From positions 64,391,194-64,455,193 of the forward strand of contig CM059198.1 in NCBI GenBank assembly GCA_030323885.1: a stretch of DNA of 64,000 nucleotides, read 5' to 3'. The notes beneath the pieces were generated by a model that saw only the letters and a program-made list of their open reading frames with translations, was not told the DNA's origin and ran no database searches. Of this stretch, positions 45,186 to 56,679 are shown piece by piece. The stretch comes from Branchipolynoe longqiensis (taxonomy: Eukaryota > Annelida > Polychaeta > Phyllodocida > Polynoidae). Position 1 is the first letter of the stretch. Each line of letters begins with the position of its first letter. Both the position numbers and the translations under genes were made by a program.

Positions 45186-45227
45186 TACCACCACTTTGGG
45201 AACTGGAAAATCTGAGATGTCGGCAAG
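45186..45227 (+). CDS. Candidate second cytoplasmic-tail exon of the IgSF protein
   Basis: A 42-bp exon with acceptor TTATTTTTATTTCCAG and donor GCAAG|GTATAT. Entered in phase 2 from 42878-42902 it encodes GTTTLGTGKSEMSA, rich in Ser/Thr, and leaves in phase 2. The following exon is unclear. Using the acceptor TTTTCTATTACAG at 45700 would add STST and a stop. Using the acceptor at 61024 would add about 15 residues and a stop. Either end would be a short cytosolic tail. Confidence 0.45.
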
Positions 45228-46156
45228 GTATATATATCCATATTTACGAATATATTCATTAAACTAGTTCTTTTCTAAGTGTCTAGTTACTGGTATTTGT
45301 CGGCAGGTCTATATATTATTTACTCAAAAGCTAGTGTGGGTTGGGGGATGATCGAAAGTGGGAAATATGGCGCCAAGATCAGGATTCGAACCCACAACTC
45401 TTGCCATTCCGACCCTCATGTCCTTTACACTACCTAGACTCCCTGATGCAATCACCCTATCCTATCCAGGCCACTTGTCTAGGTGGTTCCTTGCCTGGGA
45501 GGCAAGTAGACAACATTCAGTCACTTGCCCGATTGTGCAATTGGGAAAAGAAGTTACTGTCCTACCTCTTTGCCTAGTTCCCCCACCCCAACTCACACCC
45601 ACCCTCCCCTCATCGCTCTGATAACCAGATACTCCCCAATTATAAAACACATACATCAAATGCATAATATATTCTATGTTTATTTATTTTTCTATTACAG
45701 TACTAGTACATAACATTAATACATAAGGTGGGTGTTATTTTGTATTTCTACTCTAAGTTCTCCTTTACAGTGGTACCACTTTATTTGAGGTATAAGTATT
45801 ATACGAATATAAAGGTGCAGAGGAATAGTTAATCCCTCTCTATATATTTAATCGTTATTATTATTATGTCTTTACCCAATTTACTAATATTATTATTATT
45901 ATATATTGTATTTCGCCGATCCCGTTTCCCTCCCATTCCGCGCATGTCCCTGTGCCGGTTGGACGTCATTGGCCGCAACCCACTTCACGGGTGATCATTC
46001 AGCCACTGAGCTTCGGCAGTATGTGTGTAATTCTTTTAAAATAATTTGTATGATTACGGTATGGGCAATTTCCTGTGCCAGAAGACAGTAAACTCACTCA
46101 ACCCAGCTGTGTCTTTCTTGTTGTCTTTCCCTAGCTACTATTTATACTTTATTTTA
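45228..46156. other. Presumed intron or 3' region, no other gene seen
   Basis: Holds a possible terminal-exon acceptor at 45700 and AT-rich sequence. Nothing else recognised. Confidence 0.35.
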
Positions 46157-47253
46157 AAGTTGCATGGACCGATGAAATATAATGTTGTCAAAATTAAAAC
46201 AACTACTTACATTTGATCCTATATATCCAACTTAGATACTGGTGTATTAGCTAATGATTTGGGACAGCATATACAGAATAACCAGTGAATTTATAAGCTC
46301 ACCCCTTTAGACACTCACTTTGAAAGACCCATTATGCAGGGAGGCCATTAACCAACTAGGCCAATCTCGTGACCTCATTAGCCTCCCCCCAACCAAGTAG
46401 GCCAACTGTGCAGGGCCAGAGAGGGGAAGGGGAAATGAGGTGGATGTGTGTGTGTGTATGTGTCTGTGTGTTTCCTGACCTGACTTTACAGAGACACAGA
46501 GACAGACATACACACAGACATACACACGCAGACATACACACAGACATACGTACACACACACACAGACAGACATGCACATACAGCACACACAGACATAGAA
46601 ACACACCGACATGCACACACGTGGCATACACATACACCCGACCTGACTTTGCAGAGAGAGAGAGACACACACAGACAGAGACACATAGACATGCACGCAC
46701 ATACAGAGGCAGACACCCACATACATACATACACACACAAAGACATACACAGACAGACACATGCACATACACACACAGACATACACAGAAACACACACAC
46801 AGAAACAGAGATAGACACACACACATACATACCCACACATACACAGACATATACACACAAACATACATAGACAGACAGACACAAGTAGACAACAGACACA
46901 CATTATATTTGGTTAAAAACCCTACTGCAATGGGCTTATGGCACTAATCCGTTCCCAGAATGTTTTTTTTCACCCAAACAGAAATACCTACCTACAGTCC
47001 TGTCAGGTTCCAGGATTAGTAGGTCATCTCACATCACATAGTCACTGCGAGATGACCATCTGGGTCATAGCCACAGGACTTTTGGAAAGCTTGTTGAAAT
47101 TATGTTTGGTTCTTTCAGCTCAAATCACTTCAAAACTAATCATCTTTAATCAAAATCACCCCAGACTAATGATTAGTAGCTCATACCGATCAATTTGATA
47201 TATTTATCTAAAAGATAAGACAAAAATTCAAATGCCATCGGACCATGCAACTT
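46157..47253. mobile_element. TA-target MITE copy enlarged by a CA-rich array
   Basis: Ends AAGTTGCATGGACCGATG and CATCGGACCATGCAACTT with TA flanks (46155-46156, 47254-47255). At 1.10 kb it is three times the family size because of a 46443-46905 stretch of CAGACATACACA-type repeats and other unrelated sequence. Long open frames in this part are repeat artefacts. Confidence 0.7.
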
Positions 47254-47289
47254 TAAGTATTATGTTTTTTGTACTTTTTCATACTGCGG

Positions 47290-47547
47290 ACCGTAGAGAG
47301 TTTGGTTTCCGGTTGAGTCAAACCAATGACTTTAAAATTGATACTTGTCACATCCTAGCCTGGTGCACAGCATTAATAGGATATGGCAAGGACTGGTTAG
47401 CTCAGTGTCAGGATAATGTGACTGAGTGCGATATCAGGTCATGGTGCTGGCGGCCTGAATTCCCAGTTTGCCATGAGTGTACACTGTCACAAGTCGGTAT
47501 CCGTCCTGATATGAACTTGACGTAAAACAGCAACAAGAAAAACAACA
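47290..47547 (+). repeat. SINE copy 4 (head degraded)
   Basis: From GGTTGAGTCAAACCAATGAC through GTGTCAGGATAATGTGACTG to GACGTAAAACAGCAACAAG. Head and part of the 3' body are lost. Confidence 0.75.
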
Positions 47548-48070
47548 GACAAACTATACTTTTATCTGAAAAAGAATTGCTAATCTGGTAATTGAAAGCT
47601 ATTCAGACTTCGAGTTAGGTATTTGATCAGACTGAGAGATGTGCATTGCTGGGCTCTTAGCAAGAATGGTGTGTGTTCTGTTGAGTGGAACTTTTGCTGA
47701 CTCTCTGCTGTTAGTTAACAAGTGACATTGTACTGAACTATGCAAAACTGAGGGATGACAGCCACAACTCCATACAACACTGCATATATCATTCCTGAAT
47801 CGTGTTCATAAGCAGCCCATGTTAGCTTAACAATGTAACCAATCAGGGTATGTTGCCCCGATTATATACTTTTTTAATAGGTTTTTTAGACCATTTTGAT
47901 ACTTTTCTTAAATGATTTTATACTTTTTGTTGTCAAAGCAAGAGTGGCAGCACTGCCTTTTCCACATTGGATGGCCAAATCAGTTCAGCTCTATTTTCCC
48001 ATGCACGAAATCATAGATTTGAATCCAGACCCAATCAAACCAAGCATGTACAAAATGCATATTAATTATA
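47548..48070. other. No gene seen
   Basis: AT-rich stretch up to the 3' end of the Ngaro-like element. No feature recognised. Confidence 0.35.
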
Positions 48071-48201
48071 ATTATCAACACAGGACACGAAGCGGTATAA
48101 GGTGGGTTTTATTGGTTAATATTTATCTTCAGGTGGTATTCTTGTTTTGTTATGTCAGTTCTTAATTGAAATGTCTCGGGTGTCTTTCCCAGCGCTCAAC
48201 C
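48071..48201 (-). repeat. Ngaro-like terminal repeat B2
   Basis: Matches 49112-49242 almost base for base (GGTGGGTTTTATTGGTTAATATTTATCTTC shared). Confidence 0.85.
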
Positions 48202-48233
48202 TTGCATTCTTATAGACGGGTGGGTGGGACGGC

Positions 48234-49111
48234 TGAGAAAGAAAAGAAGACTGGCTTTGCAGCAACCATGCGGCAGATTCGGGCTCACTGGTGAAAGTTG
48301 GCAGTGCAAGCTTGGCTTTGCAGTAACCATGCGGCAGATTCGGGCTCACTGGTGAAAGTCAACAGTGCAAGCTCGAACCGCCAGGTGGCAGTGGCGGCAC
48401 GTGTAATTACGGGGAAAGAATGTAGGTGGCACCAGTATCGGCTGCCATGGAGTTCAAGGTTAAGCGGGCGATTCGGTCCGGTGCGCCAAATTGGTCGTAA
48501 TGCGAAGCATTACATTTGATGTGAGGAAAGGAAGAGACCCTCCCCCGCCCTGCGCTGTCACGCTGCTTCTCACCTCGGCCGACGCCGCCCCGCGCCGCCT
48601 CCTCCCCCCGCCCCCCTCACCCGATGCCCGCTGCTCGCCACCTCTCGCCCTCCCCCGGGCCGGCAGCATTCACACCTCACCTGCTGTCGCCCGTCCCTTT
48701 CCCCTTATAAGGTCGCCCGCTGGCCTCCCTCAGGCACTCGCCCTCCTGCTGCCTTCCAGTTCTCTCCTCTTTTTTCCTCCACCCACCCACCCATCTTCCT
48801 CCTTAGACATATTCTCTTCCAGCGGTGGAGGGCTCCTCGGCACCCCCTCATTCATACTGACACTCGACTATGAACTGAACTTTATTTACCCTGTACCTTG
48901 CTCCTCATGCGCTTTTTTACTTTCTTCCATTTATTGTTATTTCTTACATTGCTTTGCTCCTTATGAGCCTTTGTACTGTTGCTCATCATGAGCCTCTCTC
49001 ATTTCTATGTATACTCTGTCTGTCTGAGGCGAAAATAAACGCCTTATTTCCACCCCCGCCTTGCTTTCTTCCTTTTCGCGCATCACCCATGTTGCCACCG
49101 CAACATGAACA
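48234..49111 (-). repeat. Ngaro-like terminal repeat A2, interrupted
   Basis: Shares AAAGAAAAGAAGACTGGCTTTGCAG, GGTGGCAGTGGCGGC, TTACGGGGAAAGAATGTAGG and TTAAGCGGGCGATT with A1 at 58544-58738. It contains an extra internal duplication of about 75 bp (48252-48390). The LTR-like element splits it at 48492-49085, and the remaining end ACCCATGTTGCCACCGCAACATG, a small hairpin, is at 49085-49107. Confidence 0.82.
48492..49085 (+). repeat. Solo-LTR-like element, copy 2, inside A2
   Basis: TGGTCGTAATGC to CGCGCATCA. It carries a TATA-like CCTTATAAGG (48702-48711), GGTGGAGGGCTCCTCGGC and AAAATAAACGCC (polyadenylation-like). Comparison with A1, where CAAATT runs straight into ACCCATG, shows it is an insertion. 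No clear target duplication. Related to 11952-12392. Confidence 0.6.
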
Positions 49112-49242
49112 ATTATCAACGCAGGACACAATTTGGTATATGGTGGGTTTTATTGGTTAATATTTATCTTCATGTGGTATTCTTGTTTCGTTATGTCAGT
49201 TCTTAATTGAAATGTCTCAGGTGTCTGTCCCAGCGCTCAACC
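49112..49242 (-). repeat. Ngaro-like terminal repeat B1
   Basis: See B2: same 131-bp sequence, ending at the same GCGCTCAACC. Confidence 0.85.
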
Positions 49243-49700
49243 AGCACGGTGGGGCATGCATTCAGGTTGATGGTGTCGCACGGCACGTATTGGTGGAATG
49301 CTGCTGAAGTCCAGGTGCTGAACCTCTGGATGTCGTCCAGTGTCGAGCCGAGTGCGGCACAAGCTTGGCCGCCTGCACAGCGCATGGCGCAAGCCGTGGA
49401 GGGTGACCGTCTGTGGCGCTGGATGGCCATTCATCACCAGTGTGAGCCTTATGGTGGCGAGCAATGCGAAGGGGCGTAGGGGTGTGCCCGAGGTGGTGAT
49501 GAATGCGGGACTGCGTAGTTATGCTGGCATGTGCGTCGCGTAATGCATCCAGGCTGTGCTGGGGAGGTATGGCCAGCCGGGTATTGCGTGAACAGCGATG
49601 TTGGTGGGTTCGCCGGCTTTCCATCGGGTCTTAGTCGAGGCTACGTGGACGTTTATGCCCTCGGGAAAACCTGGGGATGAGAGCCTAGTATGTTAGGGGA
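49243..49700 (-). pseudogene. Ngaro-like tyrosine recombinase, C-terminal half
   Basis: Minus-strand remnant of the integrating recombinase. Readable blocks in shifting frames are INVHVASTKTRWK, PYLPSTAWMHYATHM, TSGTPLRPFALLATIRLTL, the H-x-x-R box TLHGLRHALC (about 49388-49418) and LDDIQRFSTWTSAAFHQYV, whose Tyr is the expected nucleophile. The core-binding domain and first Arg box are absent: RNase H-end sequence lies only about 50 bases upstream, so an internal deletion is likely near 49700. Stop codons run into the B1 repeat. Confidence 0.68.
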
Positions 49701-51180
49701 AGAGCCAGGTTTACAGGCCTGGGGTCAGGGTGTTGGCAAAGTCAAGATGGGCCTGCAATAGGCCGCGCTGTCCCACCGTGATCTCGGCTGTGCGACGAGC
49801 TGAGGAGTCGTTGTGGCGCCTGTTCAGGGCATCGGCCAGCACCAGATCTTTGCCCAGCTTGTGGTGTATTTGTATATCCGTGCTTAATTTTGCTGCGAGA
49901 AGTAAGATTTCTCTGGCACAGGCCGCCCTGCCTTGATTGCTGCGACAAGTTTGACCGCCTCGAGCTGAGCTATGGTCATGCCTTTATTTGTGATCCGTTC
50001 AGGATATCGCTCGGCATAATAGTGTGTGGGCGAGTGGGCGCCTGCCCCAGTGAGGGAGGAGTCACACTATATCTGCCAGCTGATCTTGGGGGCTGGCTGC
50101 AGCAGGACATAGCCGTTGAATGACTCGGCAAACTTGTTGATCCATGCTATGTCCTGGAATAGGTCCTCCGGGACAAGGTGTTTGCCGTACATCGGGGCAT
50201 TCCTGATGGTGGCAAGAAGCCTGGAGATGAACCTCCTGGCCGGCCTGATGCATTTGGCGATGTGCTGGAGCCTGCCGACCAGCCTCTGGAGATCCCGGCA
50301 TGATGCTCTCTTGGCCACAGACCAGAGGCGACACTCAGTCAGCACATCGGCAAGCTTATCTGGTGGGATCTTGAGCCACATGTGTGTTGTGGAGATCTCA
50401 AACCTGAGCCTGGGTCGTGGGCAGTACAGATTTTTGTGGGGAGAGCTGGAGGCCCTGGGTGCGGGTGAGCCGGAGCAGGTCATTGTATGCCTCTTGCGCC
50501 TGTTGATGGGTAGCAGCGGCACCAACAAAATCGTCTAAGTAGCACATTATGAAATGGCCCTTGTTCCTCATGAGGTGTACTACGGCATTCATGGTCATAG
50601 CGCAGGCCATCGAGGAAGTCCAGCATCCGAATGGTGGTGCTGCGCCGATGTAATAACGGTGTTTGTGTGTTATGCCAGGAGTGGAGAGCGGGCGGGTGCG
50701 CAACTGTCGGTAGGCCCGGGCGAGGTCCGCACTCCGCAGGTACGAGCCACGTCTGATGCGTATCACCTCATTCATGAGGTCCAGCATTCCTGGGAGGGTG
50801 TAAGACATAGGGGCACCCTGGTATTTGGCTCACCTTATGCCCGCATTCACGTCGGCCTTCCTTGGATATGAAAGGTCCACAACTTGACACCTATGCGTCA
50901 AATACCGTTTAAGTTAGGTCATCATCCAACTAATCTGGGTCCACTGCCTGAAGGGGGGGATTAGTGCACCACGCTCCACCTCCTTGTGTACAAAGACAGC
51001 AATGTGTGCCATGTGGCCAGGGTCTTCTGTGTGGTTGGCGGTGGCCGGGATGGCGCCAGTGTAGTCCACCGGCCAGCCAAACTCGAGAAAGTCCACTATC
51101 TGCCGATCATGGTAGTCACTGAGCAGGTGATGCCAGGCCGGGATATTGAGTTTGGATGGCACCGGGATGTGCTTGCCCAT
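49701..51180 (-). pseudogene. Ngaro-like RT-RNase H
   Basis: The start of RT at 51180-50914 has IPVPSKLNIPAWHHLL, DRQIVDFLEFGWPVDY and GALIPPFRQW. 50808-50398 has the palm: SADLARAYRQLR and CYLDDFVGAA with both catalytic Asp residues. 50528-50067 has LVGRLQHIAKCIRPARRF and AWINKFAESFNGYVL. RNase H follows to 49701 in several frames, with MTIAQLEAVKLVAAIKAG and KLGKDLVLADALNRRH. The gaps between pieces are frameshifts. It closely resembles the remnant at 6419-7911, so the two belong to one lineage. Confidence 0.75.
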
Positions 51181-51358
51181 GTAGTTGGGGGGCGCACAGG
51201 TGTGAAAGTACGACGTCTGAACACTTTGACTTCTGGATACTGAATGCTTTATTCCCCATACAGGGGTCTAGACCTCCGGCACACTTAGTCATGTGACATC
51301 ATCTCATTTGCATATATTACAGACGTGTCTAGAGGTCTAGATGTCTATTATGCATATA

Positions 51359-52270
51359 TCACAACAGGTGTACAGTATCATATATCTTCATATATTGTAG
51401 GTTGTTCTTCCACAGCCGGGGTATTGTGTAGGGCCAGATGGCATGTAGTGTGGTCCTGTACGCTGTTGGTCTTAGGGGGGTGTATGGTGGTGCAACGTTC
51501 GCCCCGTGGTCGTCCAGGACTGCGCCTATGTCATCCGGCTGCTGGTGGCATAGTAGGCCATCAGTTGGGAGGAGGTAGTAGTCACTCATTTGGCTAAACG
51601 AATTGGTGGCAGCTAGGGGTGTGGTGGTGGCTGCCGCCATCAGAATGGTGGGTGTGCGGGTATGTGCCTCCACTGTCATGATGTGGGCGTGGTGCCTGGT
51701 TGGTGAGGTAACTGCAGTAGGCCTGATCGGCCTGCAGGGCCTGTGTACGTCCGGCCGTGCGGTAATGTGCGGTGGGTGGGCATGTTGGTGTGTGGGCATG
51801 GCTCCGTCGGCGGCTCCGGGTGTGGTCTGTGGGGTGGGGGAGCATTGCCCGCTGCATGTCCAAAATGGGGCCCGGTTGTTGACATCGGTGCGAGTGGCGG
51901 CAGCCGGCATGGTGACACCGCCCTGTGTTTCCCGGGAGAAGCAGTGTAGCGGCCGGCCTGGATGCCAGACCAGCACAGTGTCACCACCTCGCGTGAGAGC
52001 AGGGCAGCGAGCAACAACAAAAGGTTCTGGATGCAGCACCGGCACAGTCTCACCACCGAGTGTGAGAGCGGGGCAACCGTGTGCCTCGGTGGCTTCGGCC
52101 CCCATCGCCGCGAGCAACACCAACACAAACAGGTTCAATATATAGATCAGGAGAGCTGGGTGGGTGGGAGTGCCCGAGTAGGAGTGTTGTTGACGGTGGG
52201 CCGACGGCGGGTGAGCGGCGGCGCGGGCACAGGCAGCCACAGTGCGGGGCGGGGAGGGCGCCTGTCCCAA
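51359..52270 (-). other. Proline/threonine-rich open frame between gag and RT of the Ngaro-like element
   Basis: An uninterrupted minus-strand frame of 303 codons. I recognise no domain. There is a hydrophobic segment (LLIYILNLFVLVLLAAMG, about residues 41-58), followed by a duplicated unit: CPALTLGGETVPVLHP and CPALTRGGDTVLVWHP, about residues 68-107. The rest is His/Pro/Thr-rich. Other frames of the same DNA are also open because of high G+C, so coding is not proven. Position suggests a linker or accessory part of the element. Confidence 0.35.
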
Positions 52271-52287
52271 TTAGTGCGGTGCCCCGG

Positions 52288-55200
52288 TCATTTCAAATTG
52301 ATGCAAAAGTTTTGTTTTCAGTACCAATTTGAAGGTAAGGGTCTATTGAACCATTTTGGTTCGAGTGTCAAACTCTCAGATTTAAAAAAACAAAATGGCC
52401 GCCAAAAACCAAGATGGCTGCCTATTTCAAGCTTTTTTTCGCATTACGCCTCGTAACTTTTGTAGTATTGAACCTAGAATGATGATTTTGGTCTCTATAC
52501 CTAGGTTTGCATGTATGAGTAACTGAATAAAAATAAAATAAACATGATTGGAGCATATCTTCTCTTATATTGAGTCCTACTTCCGAGTAACTGCTTAGTC
52601 AATTGCTTGAAAAACTCCTTGAACAATACATCTAATAAGAAAATGGCTAACAAATTAACCAAATTAACCTATATACATCATGTTAGTATCAGCTTCCCCA
52701 TGGTTGCATTGATCCATTGGTGGACTGTTTCCAACATGGTGGACTTGATCACCTGCAGAGATGTAGACATTCTTGTCATCTTGGAAATGTTCTTGTTATC
52801 TTTTTTGACAGGGATGAGAACAGTTCCTTCTTGTTATCAACGTTCGCCAGAAAATTCTGCCAATTGCCTGGGATTTTGGCAGTACCAGATATGCGTTGTC
52901 GGATGCCTGTTCCTTGTTTTTCCCTTGTGCCTCCTTTGATTGTCAGTGCACGATACTGGTCCCAGACAATATCTACTCTTGTCGATCGCTTCAAGTCGTG
53001 GTGAATTCTTGGGCAGAATACCTTGTCGAAATATGAATCAAAGGTCTTGCCTTGGACAGTTGTACCAGGAAGTGTGTGTATCAGTACTCCACCATAAATA
53101 ATAATGAAGTTGTAAACATCTGGGGCTACTAGCTCCTCATCGACAGAAATGGTGCTACTTGTACAGGCTTCTGTGATATATACCAACAAATCTGACTTGG
53201 TACAATAGTTGAGGGACCCTTCGGATGACAATGCAGGTGGGTATGGGGAAGATTTGTGATGAAAAAACTCCTCCAAATCCCCCCTGCGGCTGTCTAGTAC
53301 AAGAAAAGCTTGCCCATATAGCTCTGCATGACGTTTGAAGTGCTGCATTTTCAGCTTAATTGCTGACTTCTTTTGTGTTTTCTTCTCATGGAACAACAGT
53401 AAGTTGTTTCGCTTGATAGGTGCTGTCAGAGGTGTGTCATTTGAGTCAAGCACACTCTGTCTGAAGTTGTTGTACTGCTCTTGTCCTATACACTCGACTT
53501 TATGGACAGATACGGCAGCAGCCGCAGACTCACACACCTTGTTGTCTAATGTAACCAGGTCTCCACTGTGCTCCTCAAAAGGATTCCCATTGCTCAGCAA
53601 CACCTCCATCAGGTCTTTGGCATAGCGTAGAAATCGTTGCTGAGATGCATATCCTTCCTCATGATGAGGGAGTTCTTCATCATCATCGTTATCGTTTGCA
53701 CCAGTAAACTCCTCAATGACACGGCTGATTTCCGGACCAGTCACGATCCAGAGTTCCAGCATGCCCGGTTCTCTGTGAGACCGATAATGCCACCAGCTCC
53801 TTTCACCCTTTTGTTGGCTTGCTCGTGTGCTTGATCAATGGGTAAGGATGAGAAACGGTGATTGCTTTGAGTTATTGTCCAGTGTCCCTTCTCAAACTCT
53901 ACTTGGATGCTATCTGGTAGAACTTCCAGTTCTTGGATAAAGATTGGAATCCACCTGGCATAATTCTGGTGATCGAGAGCAAAGAACAGAGGCACAAGCT
54001 TCCACAGGGTAGTGACCATGAGTTCTAACTTCCGTTCCCGATGTGCCCGGATGAACATGAGTATGATCTGTTGGTACTTGTGTATAATTAGCCAGAATTT
54101 GAATGTTGGACTCTGTTCAGAAGCTACCACGACCCAATCCTCAAGAGCCATCTCAGTCCCACTGTCTTCGTAGGCTCGCTTCAGAAGGCTGTCGAGTACC
54201 ATAACAGTAACTTGATGGGCATATCTTGTTCTCATTACATTGGATGCTTTCAGAAAAGCTGTGGCTGCTGCTTCTGTCTCACTAGCCCAGCTTTTTTCAG
54301 GGTTTCAGGCCATCCAGACCCATGCAGAAGATCTCCCATGGTGCTCCACAAAGCCATTTCAATGTGGAGCCCACCTAGCATAACCAGAAACTTGTCTTCC
54401 CTGAAAATGTCAGGGAAGGTCCACTGCATTTTTTTTGCTAGGTCATAGAGTGGTTGGTCCACTACCAGCACACAGACTTGGTGTGGGTTGAAGTGCTCAG
54501 TTGTTTTTTTCACCAGTTCCATTCCATGTCAAATCATTTCTGGAGTGGCAGCTTTTTCATGGAAAAGTGACAGGAGGGCTTCAATGCCTTTTTCTGGTTG
54601 TCCAACAGTATCTGATCGAGCAGCATGGTATGAAGACCACATCACTGGAGTGCGTTTTTCTGTATCAGAATCCACATATAGGGTGTCATGTACTGCAGTA
54701 ATCCATGCCTGTTCATGCTGTTTCTCATCGAATGAACTTGTTGCCACTGGTCGCACATCTTTTACCAGAGGTTGGGTGACAAGATTTAGGCCCACAGGTG
54801 GTACAAACGTATATGAACGAGGCAGGATGGGTTCACTGCTGCATGCTCCTCTTTGCTGTGCGTTGATTCGTAGACATTCTTAGTCCAACCCAGGCGTCTG
54901 TGATGAAGGAAACTGAAATATTGAAATACCAGTTCCATGGAAGGATGAGCTTGCAGTGCGTGATGTGGGATTGTGACCCAAGTTATCCAGGGCTGCAACT
55001 GTGAAAATGTGGTGATGCAAATTTGTAGGACAGACTATGTCAGCGTTGTTCCTTGTATGATCTGCAATAGCCTGTGCAAATCTAGTTTCAATGCTGAGGA
55101 CTTTCTTATATGACACACTCAGAGCATATTTGTGTAGTAGTTCTACCAGCTTCTTGCTTCTTGTTTCGGAATGCAATTTGAGCGCCAGGAACACTGCCAG

Positions 55201-56658
55201 TGGAGACTCACAATTCAAGTTTGTTGAAAGAGAAGTCATATTTAGCATGGCCAACTGACTCACAGAGAGGCTCTTCCTGGAATTCTGGCAATGATTTGGG
55301 TCCTGCCAGTAGTTGACGGAAGAAATACTTTATACATTGTGGAACAGCTGATTCTTCGCAACCATTGGGAAATGAACCATCAAACTTGAATGCAGTGTCA
55401 TGATCAAAAACAGCTTCACGGAGAATCGATGCTGCCATTAGAAATGTACATGCTTCCTCATCTGGTGTTTGAGTTGCATCTGATATGATCTTTCTAGCCG
55501 TCTTCGAACAAACGATGAAAACTTGGTCTCGGATACCTTTCTCCTCTGTCAAATTCGGGAAGTGTTCCAGGACTCTATCCTTTAGGCGTGTCCCGTTCAC
55601 AGTCTTCTGGATTCCATGTTGTTCTACTCTCTCAGTCATCATATCTGTCAGATCTTGCAATGCGAAAATTCTACGACCTCCAGTGACTTCTTCCTTTATA
55701 AATTGGAGCAATTCATTTTCTGTTGTGGTATCAAGATTTTCGCTAGCTCTGTCTTGTTTACAAATCGCATCGTAACGGCGATTGAACCCTGTGTAGCAAT
55801 TCTGATGGTACTTGGCTTCAATGGCGACCAGATCGCCACAATACGCTCTTCCCCCAGCGCAACTGCCTTATCATGTATCTGTTGGGTGAGTTTAACCTTC
55901 TGGAAAGAATGGTCTGCTTCATTTGTTTCATCACCACAGAAGATACACAGATTACGATTAACAGCTGCATTACTCCGCCGGGATCTTTTTCTTACAGGAG
56001 ACAATCCTTCATTATGACTTTTTTTTGCATGGTCAAGTGCTGATGCCCTGTAAAGTTGACGACAAGATTCATGCCAGGATGCATGATTCTTCTGCATGGA
56101 TTCTTCATCTGGAAGTTCTATGTCTGGGTGGGGAGCAGCACCAATTGCTCTGAACTGACTTGCGAGCCTGGTGATTTCTCTGTAGGCTTCCTCTCTACGA
56201 CTGGCGACTGGATTCGCAAGAGGACAAACAAGCACTTCCTCAGTTTGCTTTTGGCACAAAATACACAACTGCCATATCGTTGCCCCAGCCATCTCTGAAA
56301 CAACCTGGAAAGACACCAAGAAAAAATACCCCATTTGTATCATCACATTTTGTATTTATTGTCTCATTGGTATGAAATACCATATAAGATATATTCCAAT
56401 CATGTTTATTTTATTTTTATTCAATTACTCATACATGAAAACCCATATATAGACACCAAAATCATCGTTCTAGGTTCCATACAACAAAAGTTATGAGGCG
56501 TAATGCAAAGAAAATACGAAATTGGCAGCCATCTTTGATTTTGGCAGCCATTTTGAATTTGTTTATCTGAGAGCTTGACACTCGAACCAAAATTGTTCTA
56601 TAGACCCTTACCATCAAATTGGTACTGAAAACGAAACTTTTGCATCAATTTGAAATGA
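52288..56658 (-). mobile_element. DNA transposon with 270-bp terminal inverted repeats, family unassigned
   Basis: A 4.37-kb element bounded by inverted repeats at 52288-52562 and 56388-56658. Both begin TCATTTCAAATTGATGCAAAAG and include TTTTGGTTCGAGTGTCAA, ATTACGCCTC and ATAAAATAAACATGATTGGA. It lies within the Ngaro-like element, splitting gag from the downstream part. It carries one large minus-strand gene in pieces. No clear target duplication is seen. Confidence 0.8.
52776..56346 (-). pseudogene. Large transposon protein of a widespread but unnamed family, in six or more frame pieces
   Basis: Minus-strand pieces in order: 56346-55696 (Cys-rich LCILCQKQTEE and LCIFCGDETNEADH, likely zinc-binding), 55711-55208 (FKFDGSFPNGCEESAVP, FFRQLLAGPKSL), 55263-54880 (LHSETRSKKLV, AALDNLGHNPTSRTASS, FHGTGISIFQ), 54795-54529 (WSSYHAARSD), 54522-54250 (VCVLVVDQPLYDLAKKMQW, VMLGGLHIEMA), 54235-53741 (FFALDHQNYARWIP, IDQAHEQANKRVKGAGG) and 53762-52776. 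These blocks match what I know as a recurrent hypothetical protein family in many invertebrate genomes. Conserved acidic residues (VDQPLY, LDHQNYARW, DQAHEQ) suggest a nuclease-type transposase, but I cannot assign a superfamily. Breaks may be frameshifts; some could be introns. Confidence 0.65.
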
Positions 56659-56679
56659 AAAGAGAAAAATACCCATGCA

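Noticed and set aside
46307..46947. Frames of 137-198 codons rich in Cys/Val or Thr/His
   Set aside because: Products of the CA-rich array read on both strands.
48491..48991. Proline-rich 166-codon frame
   Set aside because: Lies in the C-rich LTR-like unit. There is no domain, and the related unit at 11952-12392 does not keep it.
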